Shown here piece by piece: positions 17,266 to 25,915 of a DNA stretch of 64,000 nucleotides (positions are counted from its first letter, which is position 1; every line of letters begins with the position of its first letter). The stretch is taken from assembly GCF_963675395.1 (NCBI RefSeq), contig NZ_OY776222.1, positions 744,001 to 808,000 of the forward strand, given 5' to 3'. The notes under the pieces are model-generated. The model was not told the DNA's origin. It saw only the letters and a program-made list of their open reading frames with translations, and did no database searches. The position numbers and the translations under genes were made by a program. The stretch is from an uncultured Vibrio sp. GTDB taxonomy: Bacteria; Pseudomonadota; Gammaproteobacteria; Enterobacterales; Vibrionaceae.

Positions 17266-18471
17266 GTGACTAATGCATATATTTGTGACGGCGTCAGAAC
17301 CCCAATCGGTCGACTTGGTGGCGCACTTTCAAGCGTTCGCGCGGATGATCTGGGCGCGATCCCTCTCAAAGCATTAATGGAGCGCCATCCAGACTTAGAT
17401 TGGTCGGCGATTGATGATGTGATTTTGGGTTGTGCTAACCAAGCGGGTGAAGATAACCGCGACGTAGCCCGTATGTCGCTACTGTTGGCGGGTATGCCTA
17501 TCGAAGTATCCGGTACAACAATCAACCGTCTATGTGGCTCTGGAATGGACGCAATAAGCCATGCTGCGCGTACGATTAAAGCGGGCGAAGCGAAACTGAT
17601 GGTGGCGGGTGGTGTCGAATCTATGTCTCGCGCTCCATATGTGGTGAGCAAGCCGACCTCCGCATTCGACAGAAATGGTCAAATGTTCGATACCACGATT
17701 GGTTGGCGTTTTATTAACCCAGCTCTGCACAATCAATACGGCACTGACTCAATGCCTGAGACCGCAGAAAACGTGGCGGAGCGATTTAAGATCAGCCGCG
17801 AAGATCAAGATGTGTTTGCATTACGCAGCCAGCAGAGAACGCAGCAAGCGAAAGAGAACGGAGTGCTTGCACAAGAGATTGTTGCGGTTTCTATTCCGCA
17901 ACGTAAAGGCGAGCCTATTATTGTTTACGAAGACGAACATCCTCGTTCTCAAACGACTCTGGAACAGCTTGCTGCTCTCAAAACACCGTTCGCAAAAAAT
18001 GGATCGGTTACCGCAGGAAACTCTTCTGGCGTGAACGATGGCGCAGCTGCAGTACTGATCGCTAGCGATGATGCCGTTAAGCAGTATGGGTTATCGCCTA
18101 AGGCTAAAATACTGGCAACAGCAACCGTTGGTGTAGAGCCTGCCATTATGGGAATCGGACCAGCGCCAGCCGCGAAAAAAGTGCTAGAAATAACAGGATT
18201 ATCAATTAATGATATGGATGTTATCGAGCTCAACGAAGCATTCGCATCACAAGCGCTGGCGGTATTGCGTGAATTAGGTGTCTCTGATGACGCCGAACAC
18301 GTAAATCCGAATGGCGGGGCAATTGCTTTAGGTCATCCATTAGGTATGAGTGGAGCTCGAATCGTAATGGCTGCGAGCAATGAGCTAAAACGTAGAAATG
18401 GGAAATATGCTTTGTGCTGTATGTGTGTCGGCGTAGGGCAAGGGATCGCAATGATCATCGAAAACGTCTGA
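17266..18471 (+). CDS. paaJ: PaaJ: 3-oxoadipyl-CoA/3-oxo-5,6-dehydrosuberyl-CoA thiolase
   Basis: Thiolase that cleaves the 3-oxoacyl-CoA intermediates to acetyl-CoA and succinyl-CoA or a shorter chain. Nucleophile Cys90 lies in NRLCGSGMDA; GHPLGMSGAR and CCMCVGVGQG supply the other catalytic His and Cys. GTG start directly after the paaI stop, with AAGGAGG 10 bases upstream. 401 residues, standard length. Confidence 0.95.
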   Translation: MTNAYICDGVRTPIGRLGGALSSVRADDLGAIPLKALMERHPDLDWSAIDDVILGCANQAGEDNRDVARMSLLLAGMPIEVSGTTINRLCGSGMDAISHAARTIKAGEAKLMVAGGVESMSRAPYVVSKPTSAFDRNGQMFDTTIGWRFINPALHNQYGTDSMPETAENVAERFKISREDQDVFALRSQQRTQQAKENGVLAQEIVAVSIPQRKGEPIIVYEDEHPRSQTTLEQLAALKTPFAKNGSVTAGNSSGVNDGAAAVLIASDDAVKQYGLSPKAKILATATVGVEPAIMGIGPAPAAKKVLEITGLSINDMDVIELNEAFASQALAVLRELGVSDDAEHVNPNGGAIALGHPLGMSGARIVMAASNELKRRNGKYALCCMCVGVGQGIAMIIENV

Positions 18472-18542
18472 AATAAAAACAAATACAACAGACGTGATTT
18501 ACAGCCAATAAGAAACAAAAGGACTTACGAGGAGATCGACAC

Positions 18543-19844
18543 ATGATTAAGTATTCGAATACGCTGGACGCGATTGAGACCGCTTCTGTTGAGGAGTTAA
18601 GAGAACTCCAGTTCAGACGCATGAAGTGGACGCTTGAACATGCTTATAAAAATTCACCAATGTACACCAAGAAGTTTGATGAAGCAGGGGTGCATCCATC
18701 AGACTTTAAATGTCTCGAGGACATCAATAAGTTTCCTTATACCACCAAGCAAGACTTAAGAGATAATTACCCTTTTAATTCGTTTGCCGTACCGATGGAA
18801 GATGTAGCTCGTATTCATGCCTCATCCGGTACAACCGGACAACCAACGGTTGTCGGCTATACGCAAAATGACATTGATACGTGGGCAAACATCGTTGCTC
18901 GTTCGATTCGTGCCGCGGGAGGTAGTGCGAAAGATTTAATTCATATCTCCTACGGCTACGGGCTCTTTACCGGTGGTTTAGGGGCGCACTATGGTGCAGA
19001 ACGTCTAGGTGCTGCGGTTATTCCTATGTCCGGTGGACAAACCGAAAAACAAGTTCAACTGATTGAAGATTTTAAGCCGACCATCATCATGGTGACACCT
19101 TCTTACTGCCTCAACTTGCTGGATAAATTGGAAGAGCATTACGGTGGTGACGCATCAGGTTGCTCGCTGAAAGTCGGCATCTTTGGGGCTGAGCCTTGGT
19201 CAAATGAGATGCGTAAAGAAATCGAACGACGCTTAGGTATTGTTGCTCTCGACATCTATGGTCTTTCAGAGGTAATGGGCCCGGGTGTTGCGATGGAATG
19301 TGTCGAAACTCAAGATGGTCCAACTATTTGGGAAGACCACTTTTATCCAGAAATTATTGACCCTGTTAACGGCAATGTGATGCCTGATGGTGAGCATGGT
19401 GAACTTGTCTTCACCTCATTGACCAAAGAAGCGTTGCCGATCATCCGATACCGTACACGTGATCTGACCCGCTTGTTGCCGGGTACTGCGCGCACGATGC
19501 GTCGTATGGATAAAATTACGGGGCGCAGCGATGACATGTTGATCATCAGGGGCGTCAATGTGTTCCCATCGCAGATCGAAGAGCAGATTCTACAAATCGA
19601 ACAGCTTAGCCCACATTACCAACTTGAAGTGATTCGAAAAGGTAACCTGGATCATTTGGTTGTGTTGTTGGAAGTAAAAGACAACATTTATCTGGACCAA
19701 AGTGAAATGATTACCAAACGCCTACAACATCAAATCAAGTCGATGATCGGAATCTCTACTACCATTGATTTACTTCCGGTGAATGGCATCCCTCGATCTG
19801 AAGGTAAAGCGGTGCGTGTGAGAGATTTGCGTCCAAAAGCTTAA
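18543..19844 (+). CDS. paaK: PaaK: phenylacetate-CoA ligase
   Basis: First enzyme of the pathway: activates phenylacetate with ATP and CoA in the cytoplasm. The adenylate-forming motifs are intact: HASSGTTGQPTVVGYT (phosphate loop, about residue 98), DIYGLSEVMGPG and YRTRDLTRLL, then GRSDDMLIIRGVNVFPSQ and a C-terminal PRSEGKAVRV with the catalytic lysine. 433 residues. It lies 71 bases after paaJ behind GAGGAG, the longest gap in the operon, and may have its own promoter. A second, atypical PaaK relative is at 57916-59127. Confidence 0.96.
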   Translation: MIKYSNTLDAIETASVEELRELQFRRMKWTLEHAYKNSPMYTKKFDEAGVHPSDFKCLEDINKFPYTTKQDLRDNYPFNSFAVPMEDVARIHASSGTTGQPTVVGYTQNDIDTWANIVARSIRAAGGSAKDLIHISYGYGLFTGGLGAHYGAERLGAAVIPMSGGQTEKQVQLIEDFKPTIIMVTPSYCLNLLDKLEEHYGGDASGCSLKVGIFGAEPWSNEMRKEIERRLGIVALDIYGLSEVMGPGVAMECVETQDGPTIWEDHFYPEIIDPVNGNVMPDGEHGELVFTSLTKEALPIIRYRTRDLTRLLPGTARTMRRMDKITGRSDDMLIIRGVNVFPSQIEEQILQIEQLSPHYQLEVIRKGNLDHLVVLLEVKDNIYLDQSEMITKRLQHQIKSMIGISTTIDLLPVNGIPRSEGKAVRVRDLRPKA

Positions 19845-19852
19845 CTGTGAAA

Positions 19853-19892
19853 TATGCCACTCTTGATAAAGGTTGAATTCGAGAGTGGTATA
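19853..19892. promoter_or_regulatory. Inverted repeat between paaK and paaX
   Basis: TATGCCACTCT (19853-19863) pairs with AGAGTGGTATA (19882-19892), one mismatch, 18-base spacer. There is no T-run, so it may be an operator or a weak terminator that lowers paaX expression. Confidence 0.4.
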
Positions 19893-19985
19893 ACCGCCCT
19901 AATTGTGAATAATACAAAGATTAGTTAGGGAAACGGATTGGCTTTCAATAGTTAAAAACGAGTTAAAGCCAAACATGGAGCTATT

Positions 19986-20909
19986 TTGAACCAAGATCTA
20001 CATTCATTTTTCGACGACATTTCCGGTCATCAATCTATTAGCGGTACCTCGTTAATTGTTTCTTATTTTGGAGACTATTTGTGGACATGCGGTGGGGGTA
20101 TTTGGTTGGGCAACCTTATTCAAGCGATGGAAACACTGGGCTTGAATCAACGCGTCGTGCGTTCGTCTGTGTTTCGCCTGCATAAAGATGAATGGTTGAC
20201 GGTCAATAAAGTCGGTCGAAAGAGTTATTACTATCTGGACCCGGCCAGATATAACGAAATGCTTAACGCCAACAAGAAGATTTACCATTCTGAGAAAGTT
20301 ACGTGGAGCAAACGTTGGAATATTATTCATACGTCACTTGGCCCGACGAATAGCAGTAAAGAACAAGTGAGATACCTGCAACATAAAGGGTTTGGTTTAT
20401 TCGACAAGGACTTTTTTGTTCAGCCAGATCTACAGCAATTGACGCCGGAAATTAAGCAAGAGATTACGCGAACCATCTCTAGCGCCAAGATATTCCAGCA
20501 GGCCGAATTGTATTCTGAAAGCGAAGATGCATTAAGAAATATGGTTCGACAGTCATGGGATATTGAGCGTATTGCTGAAAATTATCAGCAGTTTATCGAG
20601 CTGTTCCGTTCAGCATGGGCAATATTAGAGTCTATGTCGGATGACGCGATTAGTGAAGAAGATGCGTTTAAAATGAGATTGCTGGTTATTCACTTTTATC
20701 GCCGAATAATAGTGAAAGACCCAGACTTACCAACCGAGCTGCTACCGGAAGACTGGCCACGAAAAGAGGCTGAACAGTTAACTATTAATATCTATCGAAA
20801 AGTTCACGCTAAGGCACTGAGGTACGTAATGGAGAGCAGCGAAACTCCAAACGGAAAGCTGCCCGTTCCGTCACCAAACTACTACATCCGTTTTGGTGGT
20901 CTGAGTTAG
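19986..20909 (+). CDS. paaX: PaaX: phenylacetate pathway repressor
   Basis: Transcription repressor of paa genes; in E. coli it is released by phenylacetyl-CoA. The N-terminal winged-helix domain (about residues 20-90) includes GGIWLGNLIQAMETLGLNQRVVRSSVFRL. The central and C-terminal PaaX domains follow, with AIL..LPTELLPEDWP near the end. 307 residues, as in E. coli. TTG start preceded by GGAG, which would keep its level low. It is followed 26 bases later by paaY. Confidence 0.94.
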   Translation: MNQDLHSFFDDISGHQSISGTSLIVSYFGDYLWTCGGGIWLGNLIQAMETLGLNQRVVRSSVFRLHKDEWLTVNKVGRKSYYYLDPARYNEMLNANKKIYHSEKVTWSKRWNIIHTSLGPTNSSKEQVRYLQHKGFGLFDKDFFVQPDLQQLTPEIKQEITRTISSAKIFQQAELYSESEDALRNMVRQSWDIERIAENYQQFIELFRSAWAILESMSDDAISEEDAFKMRLLVIHFYRRIIVKDPDLPTELLPEDWPRKEAEQLTINIYRKVHAKALRYVMESSETPNGKLPVPSPNYYIRFGGLS

Positions 20910-20935
20910 AGTGAGCTTTGTAACAAGGAAGTACA

Positions 20936-21529
20936 ATGCCCATATATCAGTTTGCTGACGTTATTCCCGTTATTCACCCTTCGGCGTTCGTTCATCCGAG
21001 CGCTGAAATCATCGGTGACGTCATTATTGAAGAAAATGTTTACATCGGCCCTCTGGCGGTATTGCGTGGTGATTTTGGCCGTCTTATCGTGAAAAAGGGC
21101 TCTAACGTTCAAGACAACTGTGTGGTACACGGTTTTCCTGGTAAAGAAACTATTCTCGAACAAAATGTTCATGTCGGGCATGGAGCGATTATTCACGGCT
21201 GTTGTATCGACGAAAACACCTTAGTCGGTATGAATGCTGTCGTTATGGATCTGACTCGAATAGGAAAGGAGTCCATTGTTGGTGCGAACAGCTTTGTAAA
21301 AGCCAAGAGTGATTATCCGCCAAGGAGTATGATTTTAGGCAGTCCTGCAGAACGCAAAAGAGACGTATCGGACGATGAGCTCAAGTGGAAAGAGCGAGGA
21401 ACATATATGTACCATCGCTTAGCCGAACGCTGTTTTAATGAGCTCAAACTTGTCGAGCCTCTAACCGAAGTAGAAGCGGACAGAGCCCAAATTTGTTGGG
21501 AGGTTAACCACGAACCAAAAGGCAGTTAA
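20936..21529 (+). CDS. paaY: PaaY: gamma-carbonic-anhydrase-like thioesterase/acyltransferase fold protein
   Basis: Left-handed beta-helix protein; E. coli PaaY hydrolyses trapped CoA thioesters of the pathway. Hexapeptide repeats run from about residue 10 to 130 (VHPSAEIIGDVIIEENVYIG and similar), with metal-ligand histidines in NCVVHGF and VGHGAIIHG. 197 residues, as in E. coli. It is the last gene of the paa cluster, preceded by AAGGAAG. Confidence 0.94.
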   Translation: MPIYQFADVIPVIHPSAFVHPSAEIIGDVIIEENVYIGPLAVLRGDFGRLIVKKGSNVQDNCVVHGFPGKETILEQNVHVGHGAIIHGCCIDENTLVGMNAVVMDLTRIGKESIVGANSFVKAKSDYPPRSMILGSPAERKRDVSDDELKWKERGTYMYHRLAERCFNELKLVEPLTEVEADRAQICWEVNHEPKGS

Positions 21530-22002
21530 CTCCGTAACTTTTTTCATTTACTTTCCTCTCTCAATAGCGGCTTATCTTTTTAAATGGAAGTTGTGAGAGA
21601 GGATAGTTCAGTGACTTCTCTTAAATCCATCTTCAAAAACTAACCCCAACAGTCTTACCGAATTTTTTAAAACTTAGTGTTGAAACACGTTTAACTTACA
21701 CAACTTAGTCGCTTGTCATGTAAATTAAATGTTTCTTTCCATTGTTTCCTCTGATCACAAAAATGCATTTCAATGTCACTTTTAACCTATGTCGCTTGGA
21801 TACACTAAAAGGGGATTGTTTTCAATTAAGTGTCTTATTTTTAAGTGTTTGTTTTGGGTTTGATACTGTTGCTTTAGAAACCTAAAGCAAATTAATTACC
21901 CTGAGGTTAACAGTTTTCAGAAGATGTTAATTGATTGAGGTTAACAATGTGATAACAATTGACAGGGTTCGAAACGAAAGTATCACATATCGGAGGTGAC
22001 GA
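21530..22002. other. Long intergenic region before madLM
   Basis: 473 AT-rich bases with no credible gene. In its right half are a hairpin-type repeat GCTTTAG-AAAC-CTAAAGC (21871-21888) and two identical 11-mers (21902-21912, 21936-21946). The left half shows nothing clear beyond a distant CCTCTCTCA/TGAGAGAGG pair after paaY that has no T-run. Confidence 0.5.
21902..21946 (+). promoter_or_regulatory. Direct repeat TGAGGTTAACA, candidate operator for madLM
   Basis: The 11-mer TGAGGTTAACA occurs at 21902-21912 and 21936-21946, 34 bases apart (about three helical turns), with a partial copy between. It is 57-101 bases before madL. A bound activator or repressor is likely; its gene is not evident. 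Confidence 0.45.
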
Positions 22003-22389
22003 ATGATCATTTATGGAGTAGCTCTACTTTCACTTTGTACACTCGCGGGCTTGGCGATAGGCCAAGTCTTGGGATTTTTACTTGGTATACCCTCAAACGT
22101 TGGGGGCGTTGGTATCGCAATGGTTATCTTAATCGTAACGAGTGATTATCTGCAGAAACATAAAAAGATCGATGTAAAAACGGAACAAGGGGTGGCGTTT
22201 TGGAGCGCGATTTACATCCCAATCGTTGTCGCTATGGCAGCTAAACAAAACGTGATTGGTGCCATTACCGGTGGACCTATGGCGATTACGGCGGGTGTTG
22301 CTGCTGTCGCAGTTGGTTTTGCGTTAGTACCAGTTATTACCAAAATGGGAACAAGTTCAGTGTCCCAACTTGATAAACAACAAGCTTAG
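22003..22389 (+). CDS. madL: MadL: malonate transporter small membrane subunit
   Basis: With MadM it forms a sodium-coupled malonate carrier in the inner membrane. 128 residues with hydrophobic helices at about 3-30, 33-48, 68-82 and 90-118, and the typical LAGLAIGQVLGFLLGIPSNVGGVG start. GGAGG precedes the ATG. madM follows after 11 bases. No malonate decarboxylase genes lie in the window, so the true substrate here could be another small dicarboxylate. Confidence 0.88.
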   Translation: MIIYGVALLSLCTLAGLAIGQVLGFLLGIPSNVGGVGIAMVILIVTSDYLQKHKKIDVKTEQGVAFWSAIYIPIVVAMAAKQNVIGAITGGPMAITAGVAAVAVGFALVPVITKMGTSSVSQLDKQQA

Positions 22390-22400
22390 GTGGGGCGCTA

Positions 22401-23165
22401 ATGTTTGAATCTCTAATCTCTGTATCAAATAAATATGAGCTGATCGTAGGTTTTGCTGTTATTGGTTTAATGATGTGGTTCTCATTCTGGGTATCTGAAA
22501 AATGGACCAAAGGAAGAATACACGGCTCAGCGATTGCGATTATGTTAGGCCTAACGCTGGCTTACGTCTCGGGAGCAATTAGTGGGGGGACAAAAGGCGC
22601 CGTTGATATCCCACTCTTGTCTGGTATCGGTTTACTGGGTGGCGCAATGCTACGTGATTTCGCCATTATTGCGACTGGCTTCGGCGTCAAATTAGATGAA
22701 TTAAAGAAATCTGGGATGTCTGGTGTAACGGCGCTCATTCTAGGCGTGGTGATGTCCTTTGTGTCTGGTGCCGCCATCGCGATGGCGTTCGGATATACCG
22801 ATGCAGTAAGCATCACGACGATTGGTGCTGGAGCCGTGACTTACATAGTGGGTCCGGTAACAGGTGCTGCTCTGGGCGCAAGTTCTGAAGTCATGGCGCT
22901 CTCTATTGCCGCGGGCTTGGTGAAGTCAATTCTGGTGATGATTCTAACGCCTTTTATTGCGCCATATATCGGTTTAAATTCTCCTCGCTCTGCGATTGTG
23001 TTTGGTGGTTTGATAGGTACGTCGAGCGGTGTCGCCGCAGGGTTAGCAGCTACTGATGAAAAGCTGGTGCCTTACGGTTGTATCACTGCTGCTTTTTATA
23101 CCGCTTTAGGCTGCCTACTTGGCCCGTCACTTTTGTACTTCGCTGTCGTTAGTATTGTGGCGTAA
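22401..23165 (+). CDS. madM: MadM: malonate transporter large membrane subunit
   Basis: 254-residue, roughly eight-helix subunit of the MadLM carrier. Gly- and Ala-rich segments such as SGIGLLGGAMLRDFAI, GAGAVTYIVGPVTGAALGA and GGLIGTSSGVAAGLAATD are typical. It pairs with madL upstream. Placement directly after the paa cluster suggests carriage of an organic acid, but it has its own long promoter region. Confidence 0.88.
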   Translation: MFESLISVSNKYELIVGFAVIGLMMWFSFWVSEKWTKGRIHGSAIAIMLGLTLAYVSGAISGGTKGAVDIPLLSGIGLLGGAMLRDFAIIATGFGVKLDELKKSGMSGVTALILGVVMSFVSGAAIAMAFGYTDAVSITTIGAGAVTYIVGPVTGAALGASSEVMALSIAAGLVKSILVMILTPFIAPYIGLNSPRSAIVFGGLIGTSSGVAAGLAATDEKLVPYGCITAAFYTALGCLLGPSLLYFAVVSIVA

Positions 23166-23467
23166 TAGATAGCAACAATTCAAACGCTCGCTATTACCAA
23201 CAAAATAAACCAATTGGTTTGTCCATCATCTGTGAAAGACGGATTTCATCTATAAGGTATAGGTCAGTTACCTTGTAGATGACGTTTGCTTCCCTTCCAT
23301 TTTTTCTTCCTTCATTTAATCCTCTTTGATTCTTCAGCCAGCGTTATCTATTTCAATCGAATGCTAATTTTTTCCTCTATGCAATGATTCTTAAGCGGTT
23401 CTTAAGTTATGGCGATTAATCTTGGTGGCGAGTTTGAATCTTTCTTACCACTAACAGGAATAATCAT
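23166..23467. other. Intergenic region between madM and the PepSY gene
   Basis: 302 bases without a gene. It contains an imperfect inverted repeat (CATCTATAAGGTA at 23247, TTACCTTGTAGATG ending at 23281) that could be the madLM terminator, though the T-rich stretch comes late. At 23390-23406 there is a response-regulator-like box. Confidence 0.5.
23390..23406 (+). promoter_or_regulatory. CTTAAG-N5-CTTAAG box before PepSY/cytochrome b561
   Basis: Two perfect CTTAAG hexamers 5 bases apart, 62 bases before the PepSY start. This spacing is that of PmrA/QseB-type response-regulator sites, which usually overlap the -35 region. A regulator gene is not in the window. Confidence 0.55.
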
Positions 23468-23752
23468 ATGGAACGTAAAACACTTTTAGCTTCAATAATG
23501 ATGATCGCAGGACTACTTTCTTTTGGTGCTTATGCTTCTGATCCTACTTGTACCGAAGAAAGCCCAGATAACTGGATGCAATTCGACGAGGCTCAGAAAA
23601 TGGTTGAGTCACAAGGTTATAAAGTGAAGAAGTTTAAACAAACCGATACAGGATGCTACGAGTTATATGGCTACGACACCAGTGGTAAGCGTGTCGAAAT
23701 CTATTACAACCCGGTTGATATGACGATAGTAAAAGAGGAAGTCGATGACTAA
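23468..23752 (+). CDS. PepSY-domain periplasmic protein
   Basis: 94-residue exported protein: signal peptide about residues 1-23 (MERKTLLAS, hydrophobic core, cleavage after AYA), then a PepSY-like fold with EAQKMVESQGYKVKKFKQ and CYELYGYD. Two cysteines (TCTEE and GCYEL) could form a disulfide. Its stop overlaps the next gene, a cytochrome b561, by 8 bases. PepSY proteins beside small b-type cytochromes are common and are often controlled by QseB/PmrA-like systems. Exact role unknown. Confidence 0.85.
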   Translation: MERKTLLASIMMIAGLLSFGAYASDPTCTEESPDNWMQFDEAQKMVESQGYKVKKFKQTDTGCYELYGYDTSGKRVEIYYNPVDMTIVKEEVDD

Positions 23753-24260
23753 GAAAACTCAGTGGGATCGAGTCGTTAAACTCACCCACTGGCTTGTGGC
23801 TAGTTTGTTCTTGATAAACTATTTTATTACCGAGGACGGTAGCACTTTACACCAGTGGGTTGGGTATTCTGCGGTTGGAGCCGTTGTCTTAAGGTTGTTA
23901 TGGGGATGTATCGCCAAACCTCCGGCGCGTCTTACCTCCTTCTTACCCTCCGTTCCTAAAGCGATAGGGCATTTAAAAGAGGTGTACCAAACCCGAGTTG
24001 ATGATCATCATGGTCACAATCCTGCAGGCGCGATAATGATTTGGTGCATGTGGATAGGACTAATAGCTATCGGAATCTCAGGGTATCTGATGGAAACAGA
24101 CAGGTTCTGGGGAGAAGATTGGGTTAAAGAGATTCACGAGGCCGCAGTCAACTTAACCTTTGTGTGTGTTTGCGTTCACATTGGCGCTGTGGTTTTGATG
24201 ACGCGAATTACTGGCCATTCCTACTTACAAAATATGCTTCCTGGCGAGCGAGAAAAATAG
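23745..24260 (+). CDS. Cytochrome b561-type diheme membrane protein
   Basis: Inner-membrane electron carrier of the prokaryotic b561 family, probably moving electrons between quinol and a periplasmic partner. 171 residues with four helices. Heme-ligand histidines are visible in VVKLTHWLVAS and TLHQWVGYSA and in the C-terminal helices (EIHEAAVN, CVCVHIGAVV). Starts inside the last codons of the PepSY gene, so the two are translationally coupled. Confidence 0.9.
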   Translation: MTKKTQWDRVVKLTHWLVASLFLINYFITEDGSTLHQWVGYSAVGAVVLRLLWGCIAKPPARLTSFLPSVPKAIGHLKEVYQTRVDDHHGHNPAGAIMIWCMWIGLIAIGISGYLMETDRFWGEDWVKEIHEAAVNLTFVCVCVHIGAVVLMTRITGHSYLQNMLPGEREK

Positions 24261-24276
24261 CCAGCCTTATAGTGAG

Positions 24277-24322
24277 GCGCAGAAAGCAACAATCCTCAGT
24301 TGCTTTCTGTGCTTTTCTTCTT
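24277..24322 (+). terminator. Rho-independent terminator after cytochrome b561
   Basis: GCGCAGAAAGCAAC (24277-24290), 8-base loop, GTTGCTTTCTGTGC (24299-24312), then TTTTCTTCTT. A 14-bp stem with one wobble pair. Confidence 0.88.
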
Positions 24323-24519
24323 AGAGTCGATTACGTCCTTACTCCTCTCAGCTCACTAGATTGTTGTTAGATCCCACCGTTTTATTTGAGCCTGCCTGAT
24401 TTTTGATAAGCCTTTGAATTTTTGAAGCTAAACTTGTTAAATTTTAGTTAAAGTGACATGCTAGCTGAAAGACTAGTTAGTATTTCGATAATAAATAAGA
24501 GTCGGTTCTAGGAGGAAGT

Positions 24520-25002
24520 ATGCAGCAGGGAAAAGCGTTTCAAGATCAGATACCAAATAACCACTGTTTTGGCTGTGGACCAGAGAATGCGTCTGGCTTA
24601 CAAATTAAGAGCCATTGGGTGGGGGAAAATAAATCCGCTTGTACATTTATTCCGTCTGCTCATCACTGTGCAGGTCCTACACAGTTCCTAAATGGTGGTA
24701 TCATTTCTACAGTGATTGATTGCCATTGTATCTGCACCGCAATTGCCAAAGGTTATCAGTTACAGGGACAAGAAATTGGCTCAGGTGAAGCAGTATGGTA
24801 CGCGACAGGGAAATTAGAAGTTAATTACCTCAAGCCAGTACCCATCGATAGAAATGTTGAGTTGGTGGCCACCGTAGAAGAAGTCAACGGAAATAAGATG
24901 ACAGTGAACTGCGAACTTTTTTCTGATGGTGTTCTCTGTTGTACGAGCCAGGTAACCGCAGTCAAAGTACCTAATAGCTGGTTTACAGCGAATAAGGCAT
25001 AA
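24520..25002 (+). CDS. PaaI-type hotdog-fold thioesterase
   Basis: 160-residue member of the hotdog thioesterase superfamily. It carries the motif NHCFGCGPENASGLQIK at the start, as in 4HBT-type proteins, and a helix segment FLNGGIISTVIDCHCICTA in place of the usual HGG..LDE. GGAGG precedes the ATG. Substrate unknown. It is followed after 16 bases by a Cys-rich small protein and is separate from the paa operon. Confidence 0.82.
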   Translation: MQQGKAFQDQIPNNHCFGCGPENASGLQIKSHWVGENKSACTFIPSAHHCAGPTQFLNGGIISTVIDCHCICTAIAKGYQLQGQEIGSGEAVWYATGKLEVNYLKPVPIDRNVELVATVEEVNGNKMTVNCELFSDGVLCCTSQVTAVKVPNSWFTANKA

Positions 25003-25018
25003 AATTAAAAGGTATCGT

Positions 25019-25249
25019 TTGAAAATCAAATCCGTCACTCCAGACCCGCTTGTTTGCCCTCTGTGTGGCCAACCGAATTCCTGTCTCAATTTAGGTGATA
25101 AAGACATAACTAAATCGTGTTGGTGTAACGACCCGTCGATAAAATTTCCCGAAGGGCTACTTTCCCAAGTTCCTGAAGAAAAAAGAAGAAAAGCCTGTAT
25201 TTGCAAAGCATGCGCGCTAAAGTATCAGGACAGTATTAAAGAGAGTTAG
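25019..25249 (+). CDS. Small cysteine-rich CWC-type protein
   Basis: 76-residue protein with TTG start (AAAAGG upstream). It has eight cysteines: CPLCGQPNSC, then SCWCND, then a C-terminal pair CICKAC. This matches the cysteine-rich CWC family, a probable zinc-binding protein of unknown function. Probably cotranscribed with the preceding thioesterase. Confidence 0.82.
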   Translation: MKIKSVTPDPLVCPLCGQPNSCLNLGDKDITKSCWCNDPSIKFPEGLLSQVPEEKRRKACICKACALKYQDSIKES

Positions 25250-25312
25250 TACACGTTGACAGCTCGGTTTGTTAACTAAACTGAGCGTGCTCGTCTAAAC
25301 AGGGAAAGTTAA

Positions 25313-25819
25313 GTGGATATAAAAGAAGTCAGTTCAATCTCTGGTTTGGTTGCTCAATTGCATGCGCTTCTTACTGATTGCATAGAAAGTGGCGCGTCAG
25401 TCGGATTTTTAACACCGGTTGATGAGCAGGAAGTTGATGCTTATTGGCAGTCGGTAGAGGCGGATATTCAGGCTGGTTCCAGAAAGATCTTTTTAGCTTA
25501 CGACAACGGAAGCGTTATTGGCACAGTCCAGCTTTCTCTGTGCTCAAAAGCCAACGGTTCACACCGAGGTGAAGTTGAAAAGCTCATGGTCAAAACCAGT
25601 GAGAGAGGGCAAGGTGTAAGTAAAAAATTGATGTCGCTGATGGAAAGTTCAGCTGAAGAAATCGGCTTGTCTTTACTGGTATTAGACACACGACTCGGCG
25701 ATATTGCATCATCATTATATCGCGCTATTGGCTATAACGAAGCAGGGCAAATTCCTCAATTCGCGCGTAGCTCCAGTGGTGAACTCGAAGCGACGGTCTA
25801 CTTCTACAAGTTATTGTAA
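25313..25819 (+). CDS. GNAT-family N-acetyltransferase
   Basis: 168-residue acetyltransferase with the acetyl-CoA loop RGQGVSKKLMSLM preceded by VEKLMVKTS, the usual GNAT pattern. GTG start. The ending ARSSSGELEATVYFYKLL is typical of a subgroup acting on small molecules or proteins. Target unknown. Convergent with guanine deaminase. Confidence 0.88.
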   Translation: MDIKEVSSISGLVAQLHALLTDCIESGASVGFLTPVDEQEVDAYWQSVEADIQAGSRKIFLAYDNGSVIGTVQLSLCSKANGSHRGEVEKLMVKTSERGQGVSKKLMSLMESSAEEIGLSLLVLDTRLGDIASSLYRAIGYNEAGQIPQFARSSSGELEATVYFYKLL

Positions 25820-25871
25820 TTAGGTTGATTCATGTCGAAAGTGATCTTGAAAGGCTATATTTTGGTGCTAG

Positions 25872-25895
25872 AGCCGGGTTGCTATAACTCCGGCT
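25872..25895. terminator. Hairpin between convergent GNAT and guanine deaminase genes
   Basis: AGCCGG (25872-25877) with CCGGCT (25890-25895), 12-base loop. No strong T-run either side; a weak bidirectional terminator at best. Confidence 0.4.
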
Positions 25896-25915
25896 GGTTT
25901 GGGCTTAGATACTTT

